Made by a program: the position numbers and the translations under genes. From assembly GCF_021916785.1 (NCBI RefSeq), contig NZ_JAKCFC010000002.1:496001-560000 (forward strand): 64,000 nt of DNA, read 5' to 3'. The notes below the pieces were generated by a model. It saw nothing but the letters and a program-made list of their open reading frames with translations. It did no database searches and had not been told where the DNA came from. Each line of letters starts with the position of its first letter. The stretch's first letter is position 1. Source of the stretch: Mycolicibacterium lacusdiani (GTDB lineage: Bacteria > Actinomycetota > Actinomycetes > Mycobacteriales > Mycobacteriaceae). Of this stretch, positions 18,687-28,608 are shown one piece after another.

Positions 18687-19498
18687 GTCTGATCAAACCC
18701 GTCCAAGGTCACGGTCACTCCCTCGGCAATGCCCTCCACGATGATGTCCGAACCCCTGGCCCCGCCGCTGGTCGGTGCGATGCCGAAGGGCAGCTTCAAC
18801 CCGGGTATCGATGCACTGAACGCCGCGAGCACGGCCGCCAGTTCGTCGTCGGGCACCTCTTCATCCGCGGTGCCCGGTCCGGTGAGCACTCCCGTGGGGG
18901 TCAGCAGCACCGTGGTCTGATCCTCGCCCACCATCGTCAGGTCGACCGAGATGCTCACCTTCTCGTCGAAGCCACTGGCCGTCGGCGTACCGGTGAACAC
19001 CAGCCCGCGGCTGTCGGAGATCCCCGACTCCGTCGTCCCGCCGGTGGAGTCGTTGGTCTCGCGCGTCGGCGCCTCGACGAGCAGGTCCTTGATGCCCATG
19101 TACCGGCCGAGGTGGGTCGAGTCGACGATGATCCGGCTCTCGATCTTGCCGATCGGCAGCGTCGCCTCGGGTCCGATCAGCCAGGAGGACTTGGCGATGT
19201 CGACGTCGTGCAGGGTCGTCTCCAACGACGCCTTGCCCACGACCGGATGATCCACGCCGCCCGCGCGGACCTCGACCTCCCCGTACTCGTGGTCGAGGGC
19301 CTGGGTGACGAAGGGAAAGCCCAGGACGCCGACCCAGGGGTCGAAGCCGAGGTCGTTGGCCGTGCGGAGGCTGCGTGCCCACCGGTACTCGGCGTAGATG
19401 GCGGTGCCGAAGTCCACGCCCACGGCCGCCACCACGAGCGACGTCAGAGCCGCGACGAGCCCGATCAGCAGCCTGCGCACTCCGACATTCTGGCCCAT
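18683..19498 (-). CDS. lmeA: LmeA-like DUF2993 protein (lipomannan elongation factor family)
   Basis: 271-aa protein with an N-terminal signal/anchor (RRLLIGLVAALTSLVVAAVGVDFGTAIYAEY) and a DUF2993 lipid-binding-like domain: DPWVGVLGFPFVTQALDHEYGEVEV, then ASLETTLHDVDIAKSS. It matches the locus known in mycobacteria as lmeA, needed for elongation of the lipomannan/lipoarabinomannan mannan backbone in the periplasm (established for M. smegmatis; transferred by synteny and sequence pattern). The ATG at 19498 gives a length close to orthologs; a GTG 18 nt downstream is an alternative. Divergent from glnR. Confidence 0.83.
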   Translation of the reverse strand: MGQNVGVRRLLIGLVAALTSLVVAAVGVDFGTAIYAEYRWARSLRTANDLGFDPWVGVLGFPFVTQALDHEYGEVEVRAGGVDHPVVGKASLETTLHDVDIAKSSWLIGPEATLPIGKIESRIIVDSTHLGRYMGIKDLLVEAPTRETNDSTGGTTESGISDSRGLVFTGTPTASGFDEKVSISVDLTMVGEDQTTVLLTPTGVLTGPGTADEEVPDDELAAVLAAFSASIPGLKLPFGIAPTSGGARGSDIIVEGIAEGVTVTLDGFDQT

Positions 19499-19662
19499 TG
19501 GGTACAGCTCACATCTCTCAGCGCGGCTAATTCGCAGGTGGCACGCTATCGTTGGACGATCGCTGGCCGGTAACGGCCACGTGTCAGCCATGAATCTGGG
19601 CTGTGACCGGGCTTCGTCGGTGTCGTTGGCGCCGTCGACGGGCTCGCGACGGTGCCGGAGGC

Positions 19663-20454
19663 ATGATGGAGGACCCGTTGGACTTATTACTACTGACCGT
19701 CGACCCGCAACCCGAGTCGGTCCTGCCGTCACTGGCGTTGTTGGCGCACACCGTGCGTTCGGCGCCCACCGAGGTCTCCTCGCTGCTCGAGGCTGGGAAC
19801 GCCGACGTGGCGATCGTCGACGCGCGCACCGACCTGGCGGCTGCCCGCGGGTTGTGCAGACTGCTGGGAACCACGGGTACCTCGGTGCCCGTCGTCGCCG
19901 TGGTCAACGAGGGTGGACTGGTCGCCGTCAACACCGAATGGGGCCTCGACGAGATCCTGCTGCCCAGCACCGGCCCCGCGGAGATCGACGCCCGGCTGCG
20001 CCTGCTCGTCGGTAGGCGGGGCGGCGGAGCCGACCAGGAGAGCGTCGGCAAGGTCAGCCTCGGTGAACTCGTCATCGACGAGGGGACCTACACGGCCCGG
20101 CTGCGGGGCCGTCCCCTCGACCTGACCTACAAGGAATTCGAGCTGCTCAAGTACCTCGCGCAGCATGCCGGCCGGGTCTTCACCCGCGCGCAGCTGCTAC
20201 AGGAGGTGTGGGGTTATGACTTCTTCGGCGGCACCCGCACGGTCGACGTCCACGTGCGACGGCTGCGAGCCAAGCTCGGCCCCGAGTACGAGGCGCTGAT
20301 CGGCACCGTGCGCAACGTCGGATACAAGGCGGTGCGACCGGCGCGCGGCCGTGCGCCCGCCGCAGGCACCGACGTCGCCGACGACCTCGACGAGGAATAC
20401 GACACCCCGGACGCGGTGCCCGACGCGTTCGGCGACCCGCTCCGCGCGCAGTGA
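19663..20454 (+). CDS. glnR: OmpR-family nitrogen regulator GlnR
   Basis: 263-aa orphan response regulator. The receiver-like domain begins [21 protein letters not shown] and has VAIVDARTD at the usual aspartate region (D53). The winged-helix domain (about 125-230) includes [51 protein letters not shown]. GlnR is the main nitrogen-limitation activator of actinomycetes and works without a partner kinase. The C terminus is an acidic tail. ATGs at 19663 and 19666 are both possible after CGGAGG; the second has better spacing. The stop overlaps the mshD GTG, so both are co-translated. Confidence 0.93.
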   Translation: MMEDPLDLLLLTVDPQPESVLPSLALLAHTVRSAPTEVSSLLEAGNADVAIVDARTDLAAARGLCRLLGTTGTSVPVVAVVNEGGLVAVNTEWGLDEILLPSTGPAEIDARLRLLVGRRGGGADQESVGKVSLGELVIDEGTYTARLRGRPLDLTYKEFELLKYLAQHAGRVFTRAQLLQEVWGYDFFGGTRTVDVHVRRLRAKLGPEYEALIGTVRNVGYKAVRPARGRAPAAGTDVADDLDEEYDTPDAVPDAFGDPLRAQ

Positions 20455-21380
20455 TCGCCTGGCGTCGCACGCTGTCGGACGCCGAACAGCGCATCATCCG
20501 CACCATGATCGACGCTGCGATGGCGGCCGACGGCGTTGCGCCTGTCGGTGACGGCGTACTGCGCGAACTCTCGCACGACCGCACCAGGCACCTGCTGGCA
20601 CTCGACGACTCCGACCTGGATTCGGACGACGTCGTCGGTTACCTGAACCTGACGCCGGGCTCCGAGGACGCACCCGCGATGGCCGAAGCGGTCGTGCACC
20701 CGGCTGCCCGGCGCCGCGGCATCGGCTCGGAACTGATCCGTGCCGGGCTCGCCGAAGGCGGCGACGGGGCACGCATCTGGGCGCACGGAAACCTCGAACC
20801 CGCCAGGGCAGTGGCGACGGCGTTGGGACTGACGAACGTCCGCGAACTGTGGCAGATGCGCCGCCCGCTCGCCGACCTGCCCGAGGTGACGGTGGCCCCC
20901 GGCATCCAGGTGCGCACCTACGCCGGCCCCGACGACGACGCCGAACTGCTTCGAGTCAACAACGCCGCGTTCTCGTGGCATCCCGAGCAGGGTGGCTGGA
21001 CCGAGGCCGACATCGAGGAGCGCCGCGGCGAGGAGTGGTTCGACGCCGAGGGTCTGTTCCTCGCGTTCGACGTTCCCGGCGGGCAGGAGCGCAGCGACTC
21101 GGGGAGTGAAACCGGCGAGCAGCTGCTGGGGTTCCACTGGACGAAGGTCCATGGACCGGATCTCGGGGAGGTGTACGTCGTCGGCGTCGATCCGGCCGCG
21201 CAGGGCCGCGGTCTCGGAGCGACGTTGACGCTCGTCGGCCTACACCATCTGCGAGAGCGGCTGGGCCCCGCGGCGACCGTCATGCTCTACGTCGAGGCAG
21301 ATAACTCCGCCGCCGTGAAGACGTACGAACGGCTCGCATTCTCCGTGTCGAGCGCGGACGTGGCGTACAGCCTTGGCTAG
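20451..21380 (+). CDS. mshD: Mycothiol synthase
   Basis: 309-aa acetyltransferase that adds acetate from acetyl-CoA to Cys-GlcN-Ins, the last step of mycothiol synthesis. Two GNAT domains are visible: [16 protein letters not shown] in the N-terminal half and [25 protein letters not shown] in the C-terminal half, the latter with the acetyl-CoA loop. GFHWTKVH is a family motif. An in-frame 26-bp repeat at 21081-21106 encodes GGQERSDSG in a loop before GFHWTKVH. The GTG start overlaps the glnR TGA. Confidence 0.95.
   Translation: MIAWRRTLSDAEQRIIRTMIDAAMAADGVAPVGDGVLRELSHDRTRHLLALDDSDLDSDDVVGYLNLTPGSEDAPAMAEAVVHPAARRRGIGSELIRAGLAEGGDGARIWAHGNLEPARAVATALGLTNVRELWQMRRPLADLPEVTVAPGIQVRTYAGPDDDAELLRVNNAAFSWHPEQGGWTEADIEERRGEEWFDAEGLFLAFDVPGGQERSDSGSETGEQLLGFHWTKVHGPDLGEVYVVGVDPAAQGRGLGATLTLVGLHHLRERLGPAATVMLYVEADNSAAVKTYERLAFSVSSADVAYSLG
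21081..21106 (+). repeat. 26-bp interspersed repeat, copy 2 (inside mshD)
   Basis: GGGCAGGAGCGCAGCGACTC followed by GGGGAG is 25/26 identical to the pepC copy at 294-319 and read in the same frame (GGQERSD). Confidence 0.75.
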
Positions 21381-21760
21381 TTAACCCAATGCGTTGCGCG
21401 ACACCGACTTCCGAGTGTATGGGCTCGGGATTCGATGAGAACCCATGCCGTCGCGTCGCTGCGAGCGCACCGGGGTCGGCGAGAGCCGCGTGCATCGCCA
21501 CACGACAGCAGGCTGGGTTTCGGTCAGGCGTCATCGACTCGATACCTGTTGAGCAATGCTGGCTGTCGACTACCTGGGAAGAAGTGACACGATCCCCGGT
21601 CGCGGTTCATTTTCCGTTCACCATCCGTAGGTATTCGATTCATCGCGCCCCCCTAGGTTGACAGCCGAGCAGGAACGCACTGCTCGGCGCGACGTGTGAA
21701 TCGGCGATGGGCAGTCCGCCCGACGTCCTGCGTCTACCCGTCATCTTTAGAAGGAGTTCC
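21381..21760 (+). promoter_or_regulatory. pstS upstream regulatory region
   Basis: 380 bp without a gene. Its right half holds the Pho box (21605-21626) and a TAGGTT -10 box (21654-21659), predicting a start near 21666 and a leader of about 95 nt. AAGGAG at 21751-21756 is the pstS ribosome-binding site. In the left half I see nothing coding. Confidence 0.6.
21605..21626 (+). promoter_or_regulatory. Pho box: two 11-bp direct repeats
   Basis: GTTCATTTTCC (21605-21615) is immediately repeated as GTTCACCATCC (21616-21626), 8 of 11 identical and in helical phase. Tandem 11-bp GTTCAnnnnnn units are the PhoP/RegX3-type operator of actinobacteria. It lies about 28 bp upstream of the TAGGTT -10 box, as expected for an activator. 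Confidence 0.65.
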
Positions 21761-22894
21761 GTGAAGGCGAAACGATCTGGTGCTGCGCTGAGCCTGCTGG
21801 CCGCTGGCGCCCTGTTGCTGTCGGGTTGCGGCAGCGACAACAACACCTCCTCGGAGGCGGGATCCGGCGGTTCGGGTTCGGAGGCCGCAGGCGATTGCGG
21901 CGGTAAGGAAGCGCTGAAGGCCAGCGGTTCCTCGGCGCAGGCGAACGCAATGACGCGCTTCATCAACGCCTACGAAAAGGATTGCCCAGGGTTCACGCTG
22001 AACTACACCTCGAGCGGCTCCGGCGCCGGCGTGTCAGAGTTCCTCGGCGGGCAGACTGACTTCGGTGGTTCAGACTCTCCCTTGAGCGCAGAGAAGGGCG
22101 AGGTCGACAAGGCCAAGGAACGCTGCGGGGGTAGCGACGCATGGAATCTCCCGGCGGTATTCGGCCCGATCGCGGTCACCTACAACGTGGCAGGCGTCGA
22201 CGGACTCGTGCTCGACGGACCGACGCTTGGCAAGATCTTCAACGGCTCGGTCAACACCTGGAATGCGCCCGAGATCGCCGCACTGAACGAGGGCGCTACG
22301 CTCCCGGGCGAGCCGATCAACGTCATCTTCCGCAGCGACGAGTCGGGTACGACGGACAACTTCCAGAAGTACCTCGATGCGGCGTCGGACGGCTCGTGGG
22401 GCAAGGGCGCGGGCAAGTCCTTCGCCGGCGGTGTCGGTGAGGGCGCCAAGGGCAACGAAGGCACCTCGGCTGCGATCAAGAGCACTCCTGGTTCCATCAC
22501 GTACAACGAGTGGTCGTTCGCCAAGTCGCAGGGTCTGTCCATCGCCAAGATCATCACGTCGGCGGGGCCGGAGCCGGTCGAGTTGAGCACTGAGACGGCC
22601 GGCAAGGCCATCGACGGCGTGAAGTTCAAGGGCGAGGGCAACGACCTCGTCCTCGACACCGCGTCGTTCTACATGCCCACCGAGGCCGGGTCCTACCCGA
22701 TCATGCTCGCCGCCTACGAGATCGTGTGCTCGAAGTACCCGGATGCCGAGGTTGCCACCGCGGTCAAGGCATTCATGCACTCAGCCCTCGGCAACGGCCA
22801 GAGCGGTCTCGAGGACAACGGTTACATCCCGGTGCCCGAGGCCTTCAAGGAGCGGCTGACTACAGCCGTCGACGCCATCAACTCGACGGCCTAG
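21761..22894 (+). CDS. pstS: Phosphate ABC transporter substrate-binding lipoprotein PstS
   Basis: 377-aa lipoprotein that captures inorganic phosphate outside the membrane. Signal peptide and lipobox LLLSGC predict lipidation at Cys23. Phosphate-binding motifs are [16 protein letters not shown] and [15 protein letters not shown]. The GTG at 21761 was chosen over an earlier ATG because AAGGAG lies just upstream and the protein then begins with a normal signal peptide. First gene of pstSCAB, behind a Pho box. Confidence 0.96.
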   Translation: MKAKRSGAALSLLAAGALLLSGCGSDNNTSSEAGSGGSGSEAAGDCGGKEALKASGSSAQANAMTRFINAYEKDCPGFTLNYTSSGSGAGVSEFLGGQTDFGGSDSPLSAEKGEVDKAKERCGGSDAWNLPAVFGPIAVTYNVAGVDGLVLDGPTLGKIFNGSVNTWNAPEIAALNEGATLPGEPINVIFRSDESGTTDNFQKYLDAASDGSWGKGAGKSFAGGVGEGAKGNEGTSAAIKSTPGSITYNEWSFAKSQGLSIAKIITSAGPEPVELSTETAGKAIDGVKFKGEGNDLVLDTASFYMPTEAGSYPIMLAAYEIVCSKYPDAEVATAVKAFMHSALGNGQSGLEDNGYIPVPEAFKERLTTAVDAINSTA

Positions 22895-22906
22895 CAGCAC
22901 TAGCAG

Positions 22907-23956
22907 ATGGCTGTCACACCAGATTCGACCGCTGTGGACTCGTCGGCGACGACGGCGAGCCCACAGCGGGTCGGGCATACTCCAGATGAGCCAACCAAGA
23001 ACCGGAAGGGGTCGGCTTTGAGGCAGGGCGAAGGGCGTTGGGGCGACACCGTCTTCAAGTCCATTGCGATCGCTGCCGGCGCCACCATCATCGGCGCGAT
23101 CGCCCTGATGGCGCTCTTCCTGATCGTCAAGGCAATCCCCTCGCTGCAGGCCAACCAGGCGAACTTCCTGACAACCACCGAATTCCTCACCAGCGACTCG
23201 GAGAACCTGCGGTTCGGCATCCGCGATCTGTTCATGGTGACAGTGCTGAGTTCCGTGTTCGCGCTGATCATCGCCGTACCCATCGCGATCGGCATTGCGG
23301 CGTTCCTGACGAATTACGCACCGAAGCGGTTGGCGAGGCCCTTCGGCATGTTGGTCGATCTGCTGGCAGCCGTGCCGTCCATCGTCTTCGGCCTGTGGGG
23401 GATCTTCGTCCTCGCGCCGTGGCTGACGCCGGTGGCGACCTTCCTCAATGACAGCCTCGGCTGGTTCTTCCTGTTCTCCGATGGCAATGTGTCGCTGGCC
23501 GGTGGTGGAACGATCTTCACCGCAGGCATCGTGCTCGCGGTGATGATCCTGCCAATCATCACCTCGGTGACCCGCGAGGTATTCGCGCTCACCCCACGGG
23601 GCCACGTCGAAGCTGCCCAGGCTCTCGGCGCCACCAAGTGGGAAGTGATTCGGATGACGGTCTTTCCCTACGGCCGCAGCGGCATGATCGCGGCGTCGAT
23701 GCTCGGCTTGGGCCGCGCCCTCGGCGAAACCATCGCGATTCTCATCATCCTGCGCACCGCAGCGCAGGCGGGTCACTGGTCGCTGTTCGACGGTGGCTAC
23801 ACGTTCGCATCCAAGATTGCCTCGGCCGCAGCGGAGTTCAGCGCTCCACTGCCCACGGGTGCATACATCGCCGCTGGCTTCGTGCTCTTCGCGCTGACCT
23901 TCGTGGTCAACGCGCTCGCGCGGGCGGCGGCCGGCGGAAGGGTCAGCGGAGGATGA
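22907..23956 (+). CDS. pstC: Phosphate ABC transporter permease PstC
   Basis: 349-aa inner-membrane permease subunit. A ~45-residue polar N-terminal extension precedes six or so helices (for example [24 protein letters not shown]). The cytoplasmic EAA loop that docks to PstB is [25 protein letters not shown], about residues 229-253. It starts 12 nt after pstS and overlaps pstA by 4 nt (ATGA). Confidence 0.95.
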   Translation: MAVTPDSTAVDSSATTASPQRVGHTPDEPTKNRKGSALRQGEGRWGDTVFKSIAIAAGATIIGAIALMALFLIVKAIPSLQANQANFLTTTEFLTSDSENLRFGIRDLFMVTVLSSVFALIIAVPIAIGIAAFLTNYAPKRLARPFGMLVDLLAAVPSIVFGLWGIFVLAPWLTPVATFLNDSLGWFFLFSDGNVSLAGGGTIFTAGIVLAVMILPIITSVTREVFALTPRGHVEAAQALGATKWEVIRMTVFPYGRSGMIAASMLGLGRALGETIAILIILRTAAQAGHWSLFDGGYTFASKIASAAAEFSAPLPTGAYIAAGFVLFALTFVVNALARAAAGGRVSGG

Positions 23957-24855
23957 CGGCAACACTCGATCAGGCGGTGAAGGGTCCCACCTTCCACCCG
24001 GTCAGCGGCGCTCGCAAGCTCAAGAACAACATCGCTACGACGCTGTTCACCGCCTCGTTCGTGCTCGCAATGGTCCCGTTGGTCTGGCTTCTCTACACAG
24101 TGCTGGCCAAGGGCATCACCGCGGTCACCTCGTCGACGTGGTGGAGCCATTCGCTGGCCGGTGTCCTGCCCGAGCAGTTCGCCGGGGGCGTCTATCACGC
24201 GATTTACGGCACCCTCATCCAGGCGGCGATCGCCGCGGTACTCTCCGTGCCGTTGGGCGTCATGGCGGCGGTGTATCTAGTGGAGTACGGGCGAGGCCGC
24301 TTCGCCAAGGTGACGACGTTCATGGTCGACATCCTCGCCGGAGTGCCATCGATCGTGGCCGCGCTCTTCATCTTTGCGCTGTGGATCGCGACCCTGGGAT
24401 TCGAGCAGAGTGCCTTCGCCGTGTCGCTGGCACTGGTGCTCCTGATGCTCCCAGTCGTCGTCCGCAACACCGAGGAGATGTTGAAGCTCGTTCCCGACGA
24501 GTTGCGAGAAGCGTCGTACGCGTTGGGGATTCCGAAGTGGAAGACCATCATGCGGGTCGTCGTTCCCACCGCCCTCCCCGGCATGATCAGCGGCATCCTG
24601 CTGGCGCTGGCCAGGGTCATGGGTGAGACGGCTCCGGTGCTCGTCCTGGTCGGTTACAGCCGGTCGATCAACATGGATGCCTTCGAGGGCAACATGGCGT
24701 CACTGCCATTGCTGATCTACACGGAACTGGTCAATCCGGAATCCGCGGGAGCCCTGAGGGTTTGGGGTGCTGCACTGACCCTGATCCTCATCATCGCTGC
24801 GCTGTACCTCGGCGCCGCATTCGTCAACCGCTACCTGACGCGGAACAGAGTTTAG
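23953..24855 (+). CDS. pstA: Phosphate ABC transporter permease PstA
   Basis: 300-aa partner permease. Helices include [23 protein letters not shown] and [18 protein letters not shown]. Its EAA loop reads [26 protein letters not shown]. The ATG at 23953 overlaps the pstC stop; a longer frame exists but is a shadow of pstC. The pstB ATG follows after 7 nt. Confidence 0.95.
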   Translation: MTATLDQAVKGPTFHPVSGARKLKNNIATTLFTASFVLAMVPLVWLLYTVLAKGITAVTSSTWWSHSLAGVLPEQFAGGVYHAIYGTLIQAAIAAVLSVPLGVMAAVYLVEYGRGRFAKVTTFMVDILAGVPSIVAALFIFALWIATLGFEQSAFAVSLALVLLMLPVVVRNTEEMLKLVPDELREASYALGIPKWKTIMRVVVPTALPGMISGILLALARVMGETAPVLVLVGYSRSINMDAFEGNMASLPLLIYTELVNPESAGALRVWGAALTLILIIAALYLGAAFVNRYLTRNRV

Positions 24856-24862
24856 GAGCAAC

Positions 24863-25633
24863 ATGGCCAAGCGGCTGGATCTCAAGGATCTCAACATCTA
24901 CTACGGCAACTTCCACGCCGTGTCCAACGTCGGGCTTGCGGTTCTGCCGCGCAGTGTCACGGCCTTCATTGGACCGTCCGGCTGTGGCAAGTCGACTGTG
25001 CTTCGCACTTTGAACCGGATGCACGAAGTCATCCCGGGCGCCCGGGTCGAAGGTTCGGTGCTGCTCGATGGCGAGGACATCTACGCGTCGGGCATCGACC
25101 CGGTGAGCGTCCGCAAGACCATCGGGATGGTGTTTCAACGGCCGAACCCGTTCCCCACGATGTCGATTCGCGACAATGTGGTCGCCGGCCTCAAGTTGCA
25201 AGGGGTGCGCAAGAACCTCGACGAGGTCGCCGAGCAGTCACTCCGGGGCGCCAACCTGTGGAACGAGGTCAAGGACCGCCTCGACAAGCCCGGTGGCGGT
25301 CTGTCCGGCGGCCAGCAGCAGCGCCTGTGCATCGCGCGGGCGATCGCGGTACAGCCCGACGTGCTGCTGATGGACGAGCCCTGCTCGGCTCTTGATCCGA
25401 TCTCGACGCTGGCGATCGAAGACTTGATCTCGGAGTTGAAGCAGCAGTACACGATCGTGATCGTCACGCACAACATGCAACAGGCTGCCCGCGTGAGCGA
25501 TCAGACCGCATTCTTCAACCTCGAGGCCACCGGCAAGCCCGGCCAGCTCGTCGAGGTCGACGACACCGAGAAGATCTTCTCCAACCCGACGCAGAAGGCC
25601 ACCGAGGATTACATCTCGGGCCGCTTCGGCTAA
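24863..25633 (+). CDS. pstB: Phosphate ABC transporter ATPase PstB (PhoT)
   Basis: 256-aa ATP-binding subunit. Walker [10 protein letters not shown] is at residues 37-45, the signature LSGGQQQR and Walker [14 protein letters not shown] follow, then the switch His in IVTHNMQQA. The Cys in DEPCSALDP is normal for PstB. It powers high-affinity phosphate import through PstCA. M. tuberculosis calls the ortholog at this position phoT. A response-regulator-like gene follows 54 nt later and may be co-transcribed. Confidence 0.96.
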   Translation: MAKRLDLKDLNIYYGNFHAVSNVGLAVLPRSVTAFIGPSGCGKSTVLRTLNRMHEVIPGARVEGSVLLDGEDIYASGIDPVSVRKTIGMVFQRPNPFPTMSIRDNVVAGLKLQGVRKNLDEVAEQSLRGANLWNEVKDRLDKPGGGLSGGQQQRLCIARAIAVQPDVLLMDEPCSALDPISTLAIEDLISELKQQYTIVIVTHNMQQAARVSDQTAFFNLEATGKPGQLVEVDDTEKIFSNPTQKATEDYISGRFG

Positions 25634-25687
25634 CGGGCCCTGCATGCACGTCGCGCGGGGGCGGCGTGACGGGCGGGGCGGTGTCTC

Positions 25688-26437
25688 GTGAGTCTTGAGG
25701 TGCGGCGGTACGAGCCGTCTCTCGACTTCGGTGAGCGTCGCGTTGCCCCCACGTCCAAACGGGGAACGCTGCTCCTCGTCGATGGCGATGCGGCGGTCGC
25801 TTCGCGGTTGATGAACGACGCCGCGAGGATCGGAATCGACACGACGTGGTGCGACGACGGTGCCGAAGCGCTCGTCACCGTCGGCGTCGAGCAGCCCGAC
25901 GTGTTGGTTCTCGCTGCCCAAACCCATGTCGTCGGCGCAGCCCAGATCACCGCCGCAGTGCGCAGCCGATGGAACCTGCCCATCTTGATCGGCTCGCCGA
26001 GTGCCGACGCGGCCACGAGCGCGGCGATGTTGGCCGGAGCGTCGGCGCTCATCACGCGTCCGTACGACATCAGCGCCATTGCACCGTTCGCCTTCAACGG
26101 AAGTCATGATCCCCCGAACGACTTGGTGTTCGTCGCCGGCCCCATCGAGGTGAACCGGGACGGATACGAAACCCGCGTCCGAGGGCGAGACGTGCAGCTG
26201 ACTCAACGCGAACTCGATCTCTTGGTGTATCTCATCGAGCGCCGCGGACGGGTCGCCAGCAGTGACGAGATCAGCCGCGCGGTATGGGGGCACCCCGCAG
26301 ACACGAATACCGTTGCCGTGCACGTGCGGCGGCTGCGTGAGAAGCTCGGTCACGATCCGGAGCACGGGGAGTTCATCCGTACCATCCGTGGTGCCGGCTA
26401 CCGGTTGGCGCCGTCGATCTCGCACGGCATCGGTTGA
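25688..26437 (+). CDS. Orphan OmpR-type regulator with degenerate receiver
   Basis: 249-aa DNA-binding protein. The N-terminal ~130 residues have a receiver fold (GTLLLVDGDAAVASRLM) but the phosphoacceptor position after PDVLVL is Ala (residue ~76) and the usual KP motif is RP (ITRPYD). It therefore cannot be phosphorylated in the normal way. The C-terminal winged helix is intact: LTQRELDLLVYLIERRGRVASSDEISRAVWG and VAVHVRRLREKLG. Position directly after pstB suggests a link to phosphate or envelope control, but targets are unknown. GTG start; no kinase gene is adjacent. Confidence 0.87.
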   Translation: MSLEVRRYEPSLDFGERRVAPTSKRGTLLLVDGDAAVASRLMNDAARIGIDTTWCDDGAEALVTVGVEQPDVLVLAAQTHVVGAAQITAAVRSRWNLPILIGSPSADAATSAAMLAGASALITRPYDISAIAPFAFNGSHDPPNDLVFVAGPIEVNRDGYETRVRGRDVQLTQRELDLLVYLIERRGRVASSDEISRAVWGHPADTNTVAVHVRRLREKLGHDPEHGEFIRTIRGAGYRLAPSISHGIG

Positions 26438-26496
26438 CCCACCGTCTATTGGATGCGCAGGCTCCACCGAGCATGCGGTGTCGCTCCGTTGGTCGC

Positions 26497-26904
26497 CTAT
26501 TCGGGGTGGCCGCCCGCTTCGGCGGCTCTGGCGGCGAGCAACTCGGTGAGTTCCTCGGCGTATGCGAGGTGCTTTCGCAGTTTGTCGGCGCTCTCCTCGG
26601 CCTTGGCGCGGTAGTCCCGAAGATGCTGCGCTGCCTCGGCGCGTTCGTTCTCTGGAGCCACGTCGTCATCGAGGACTGCGAGCGCATCCAATAGGTCTCG
26701 CATCTCGGCGAGGCTGAAACCCAACGGCTTCATTCGCCGTATCACCAGGAGTCGGTCTACGTCGGCTTCGGTGTAGAGACGGAAGCCGCCCGCCGACCGC
26801 GCCGACGGTGTCACCAGTCCTACCTCGTCATAGTGACGCACCGTGTTGATCGACAGTTCGGTGCGTGCGGCGACCTGCCCGATCTGCATGTGCTCGTCGG
26901 TCAA
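26497..26904 (-). CDS. MerR family transcriptional regulator
   Basis: 135-aa regulator. The MerR winged helix begins MQIGQVAARTELSINTVRHYDEVGLVTPSARSAGGFRLY and continues with RLLVIRRMKPLGFSLAEMRDLL. A coiled-coil dimer helix (AQHLRDYRAKAEESADKLRKHL) and an Ala-rich end follow, without metal-binding cysteines, so it probably senses something other than a heavy metal. The start is TTG at 26904 overlapping the stop of the SulP transporter (TTGA); an in-frame ATG at 26889 is the alternative. Co-translated with the transporter. Confidence 0.88.
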   Translation of the reverse strand: MTDEHMQIGQVAARTELSINTVRHYDEVGLVTPSARSAGGFRLYTEADVDRLLVIRRMKPLGFSLAEMRDLLDALAVLDDDVAPENERAEAAQHLRDYRAKAEESADKLRKHLAYAEELTELLAARAAEAGGHPE

Positions 26905-28445
26905 TGCTCTGCACCGAGTGAGCCCGAGAGCCTGTCGTGGCGATCCGCCGAATCGGTGTTCAACCCAACGATTTCCACGTGCTTTCCCCTGGCCTGGTAC
27001 TTCGTGGTGACCGCATCGAGCGCTGCCACCGTGGAGGCATCCCAGATGTGCGAGTCGGACATGTCGATCACGACGTTCCGGGGATCGTCGGTGTAGTCGA
27101 ACTGGTACACCAGGTCATTGCTCGAGGCGAAGAACAATTCACCGGTGACGCGGTAGACGACCGAATCCGGTGTGCCGTCGTGGTCGTCGTCGGTTTCCGC
27201 GATCTTCTCCACGGTGACCATGTGGGCGACGCGGCGCGCGAAGAGCACCATCGCCGTCAGTGCACCGACGATGACGCCGTAGGCGAGGTTGTGCGTGGCG
27301 ACGGTGACGATCACGGTGACCAGCATGACCGTCGTTTCGCTACGTGGCATGCGGCGCAACGTCGCTGGCTTGATGCTGTGCCAGTCCATCGTTCCAACCG
27401 ACACCATGACCATGACCGCCACGAGTGCGGCCATCGGGATCAGCGCGACGATGTCGCCTAGCCCGACGACGAGCGCGAGCAGGAACAGCCCTGCCAGGAA
27501 CGTCGAGATCCGGGTGCGGGCACCGGAAACCTTTACGTTGATCATGGTTTGGCCGATCATGGCGCAGCCGCCCATGCCGCCGAAGAATCCGGTGACGATG
27601 TTGGCGACGCCCTGCCCCCAGCCTTCGCGGGTCTTGTTGCTGTGGGTGTCGGTGATGTCGTCGACGAGCTTGGCGGTCATCAACGATTCGAGCAGGCCCA
27701 CCAATGCCATGGCCAGCGCGTACGGCGCGATGATCGTCAACGTCTCCCAAGTCAACGGCACATGGGGAAAGAACAGCGCAGGCAGGCTCGAGGGGAGTTC
27801 GCCCTCGTCGCCCACATTGGGGATCCGGACCGAGAACACGATTGCCGCTGCGGTGAGCACGACGATGGCGACCAGTGGCGCGGGAACGATCGTCGTGAGC
27901 TTCGGTAGGAACACCATGATGATCAGGCCGACGGCCACGAACGGGTAGACCAGCGCGGGCACGCCCAGCAGGTGCGGCAGCTGCGAGGTGAAGATCAGGA
28001 TCGCCAGGTCGTTGACGAATCCGACCATCACGCTGCGCGGGATGAACCGCATCAACCGGGCCACACCCAGCACGCTGAGCAGGATCTGCAACACACCTGC
28101 CAGCAGAACCGCGGCCACGAAGTAGTCCAGCCCGTACTGACGGGCAAGGGGTGCGATCACCAGGGCGATGGCGCCGGTCGCCGCGGAGATCATCGCAGGG
28201 CGGCCGCCCACGATCGCAATGGTCACGGCCATGGTGAACGAGGCGAACAGTCCGACGCGGGGGTCGACCCCGGCGATGATCGAGAACGAGATCGCCTCCG
28301 GGATCAACGCCAACGCCACGACGAGGCCGGCCAGCACCTCGGTCTTCAGTCGCTTGGGTGAACGTAGCGCCGCCATCACCGAGGTGCTGGGATCGCCGGC
28401 TTCGCGCACGTTGGAGGCCGGGGTGGGCATGGTGGAACGGGACAC
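26901..28445 (-). CDS. SulP family anion transporter with STAS domain
   Basis: 514-aa membrane transporter for sulfate, bicarbonate or related anions. About eleven helices begin at TEVLAGLVVALALIPEAISFSIIAGVDPRVGLFASF, the SulP signature region. The C-terminal STAS domain (about 420-505) contains VVIDMSDSHIWDASTVAALDAV. The GTG at 28445 was chosen (GGAA upstream); an ATG 15 nt later is possible, and a longer frame is not protein-like. The MerR gene overlaps its stop, so the regulator probably responds to the transported ion or to carbon/sulfur status. Which anion cannot be told from sequence. Confidence 0.92.
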   Translation of the reverse strand: MSRSTMPTPASNVREAGDPSTSVMAALRSPKRLKTEVLAGLVVALALIPEAISFSIIAGVDPRVGLFASFTMAVTIAIVGGRPAMISAATGAIALVIAPLARQYGLDYFVAAVLLAGVLQILLSVLGVARLMRFIPRSVMVGFVNDLAILIFTSQLPHLLGVPALVYPFVAVGLIIMVFLPKLTTIVPAPLVAIVVLTAAAIVFSVRIPNVGDEGELPSSLPALFFPHVPLTWETLTIIAPYALAMALVGLLESLMTAKLVDDITDTHSNKTREGWGQGVANIVTGFFGGMGGCAMIGQTMINVKVSGARTRISTFLAGLFLLALVVGLGDIVALIPMAALVAVMVMVSVGTMDWHSIKPATLRRMPRSETTVMLVTVIVTVATHNLAYGVIVGALTAMVLFARRVAHMVTVEKIAETDDDHDGTPDSVVYRVTGELFFASSNDLVYQFDYTDDPRNVVIDMSDSHIWDASTVAALDAVTTKYQARGKHVEIVGLNTDSADRHDRLSGSLGAEH

Positions 28446-28608
28446 GTAGTTCCATTCAGGTGGGGCACCGCGGTGCCAATCGATCGGTGAAGGAGCATGT
28501 CGCGCCGATGCGACGGTTCGCGACCCTGCGAGCCAACTGCTGCGAGTCGCGTCATCAACCGAATCGGATACTACTCTCACCCGAGAGGAGAGTCTCTATC
28601 GCTACGGT

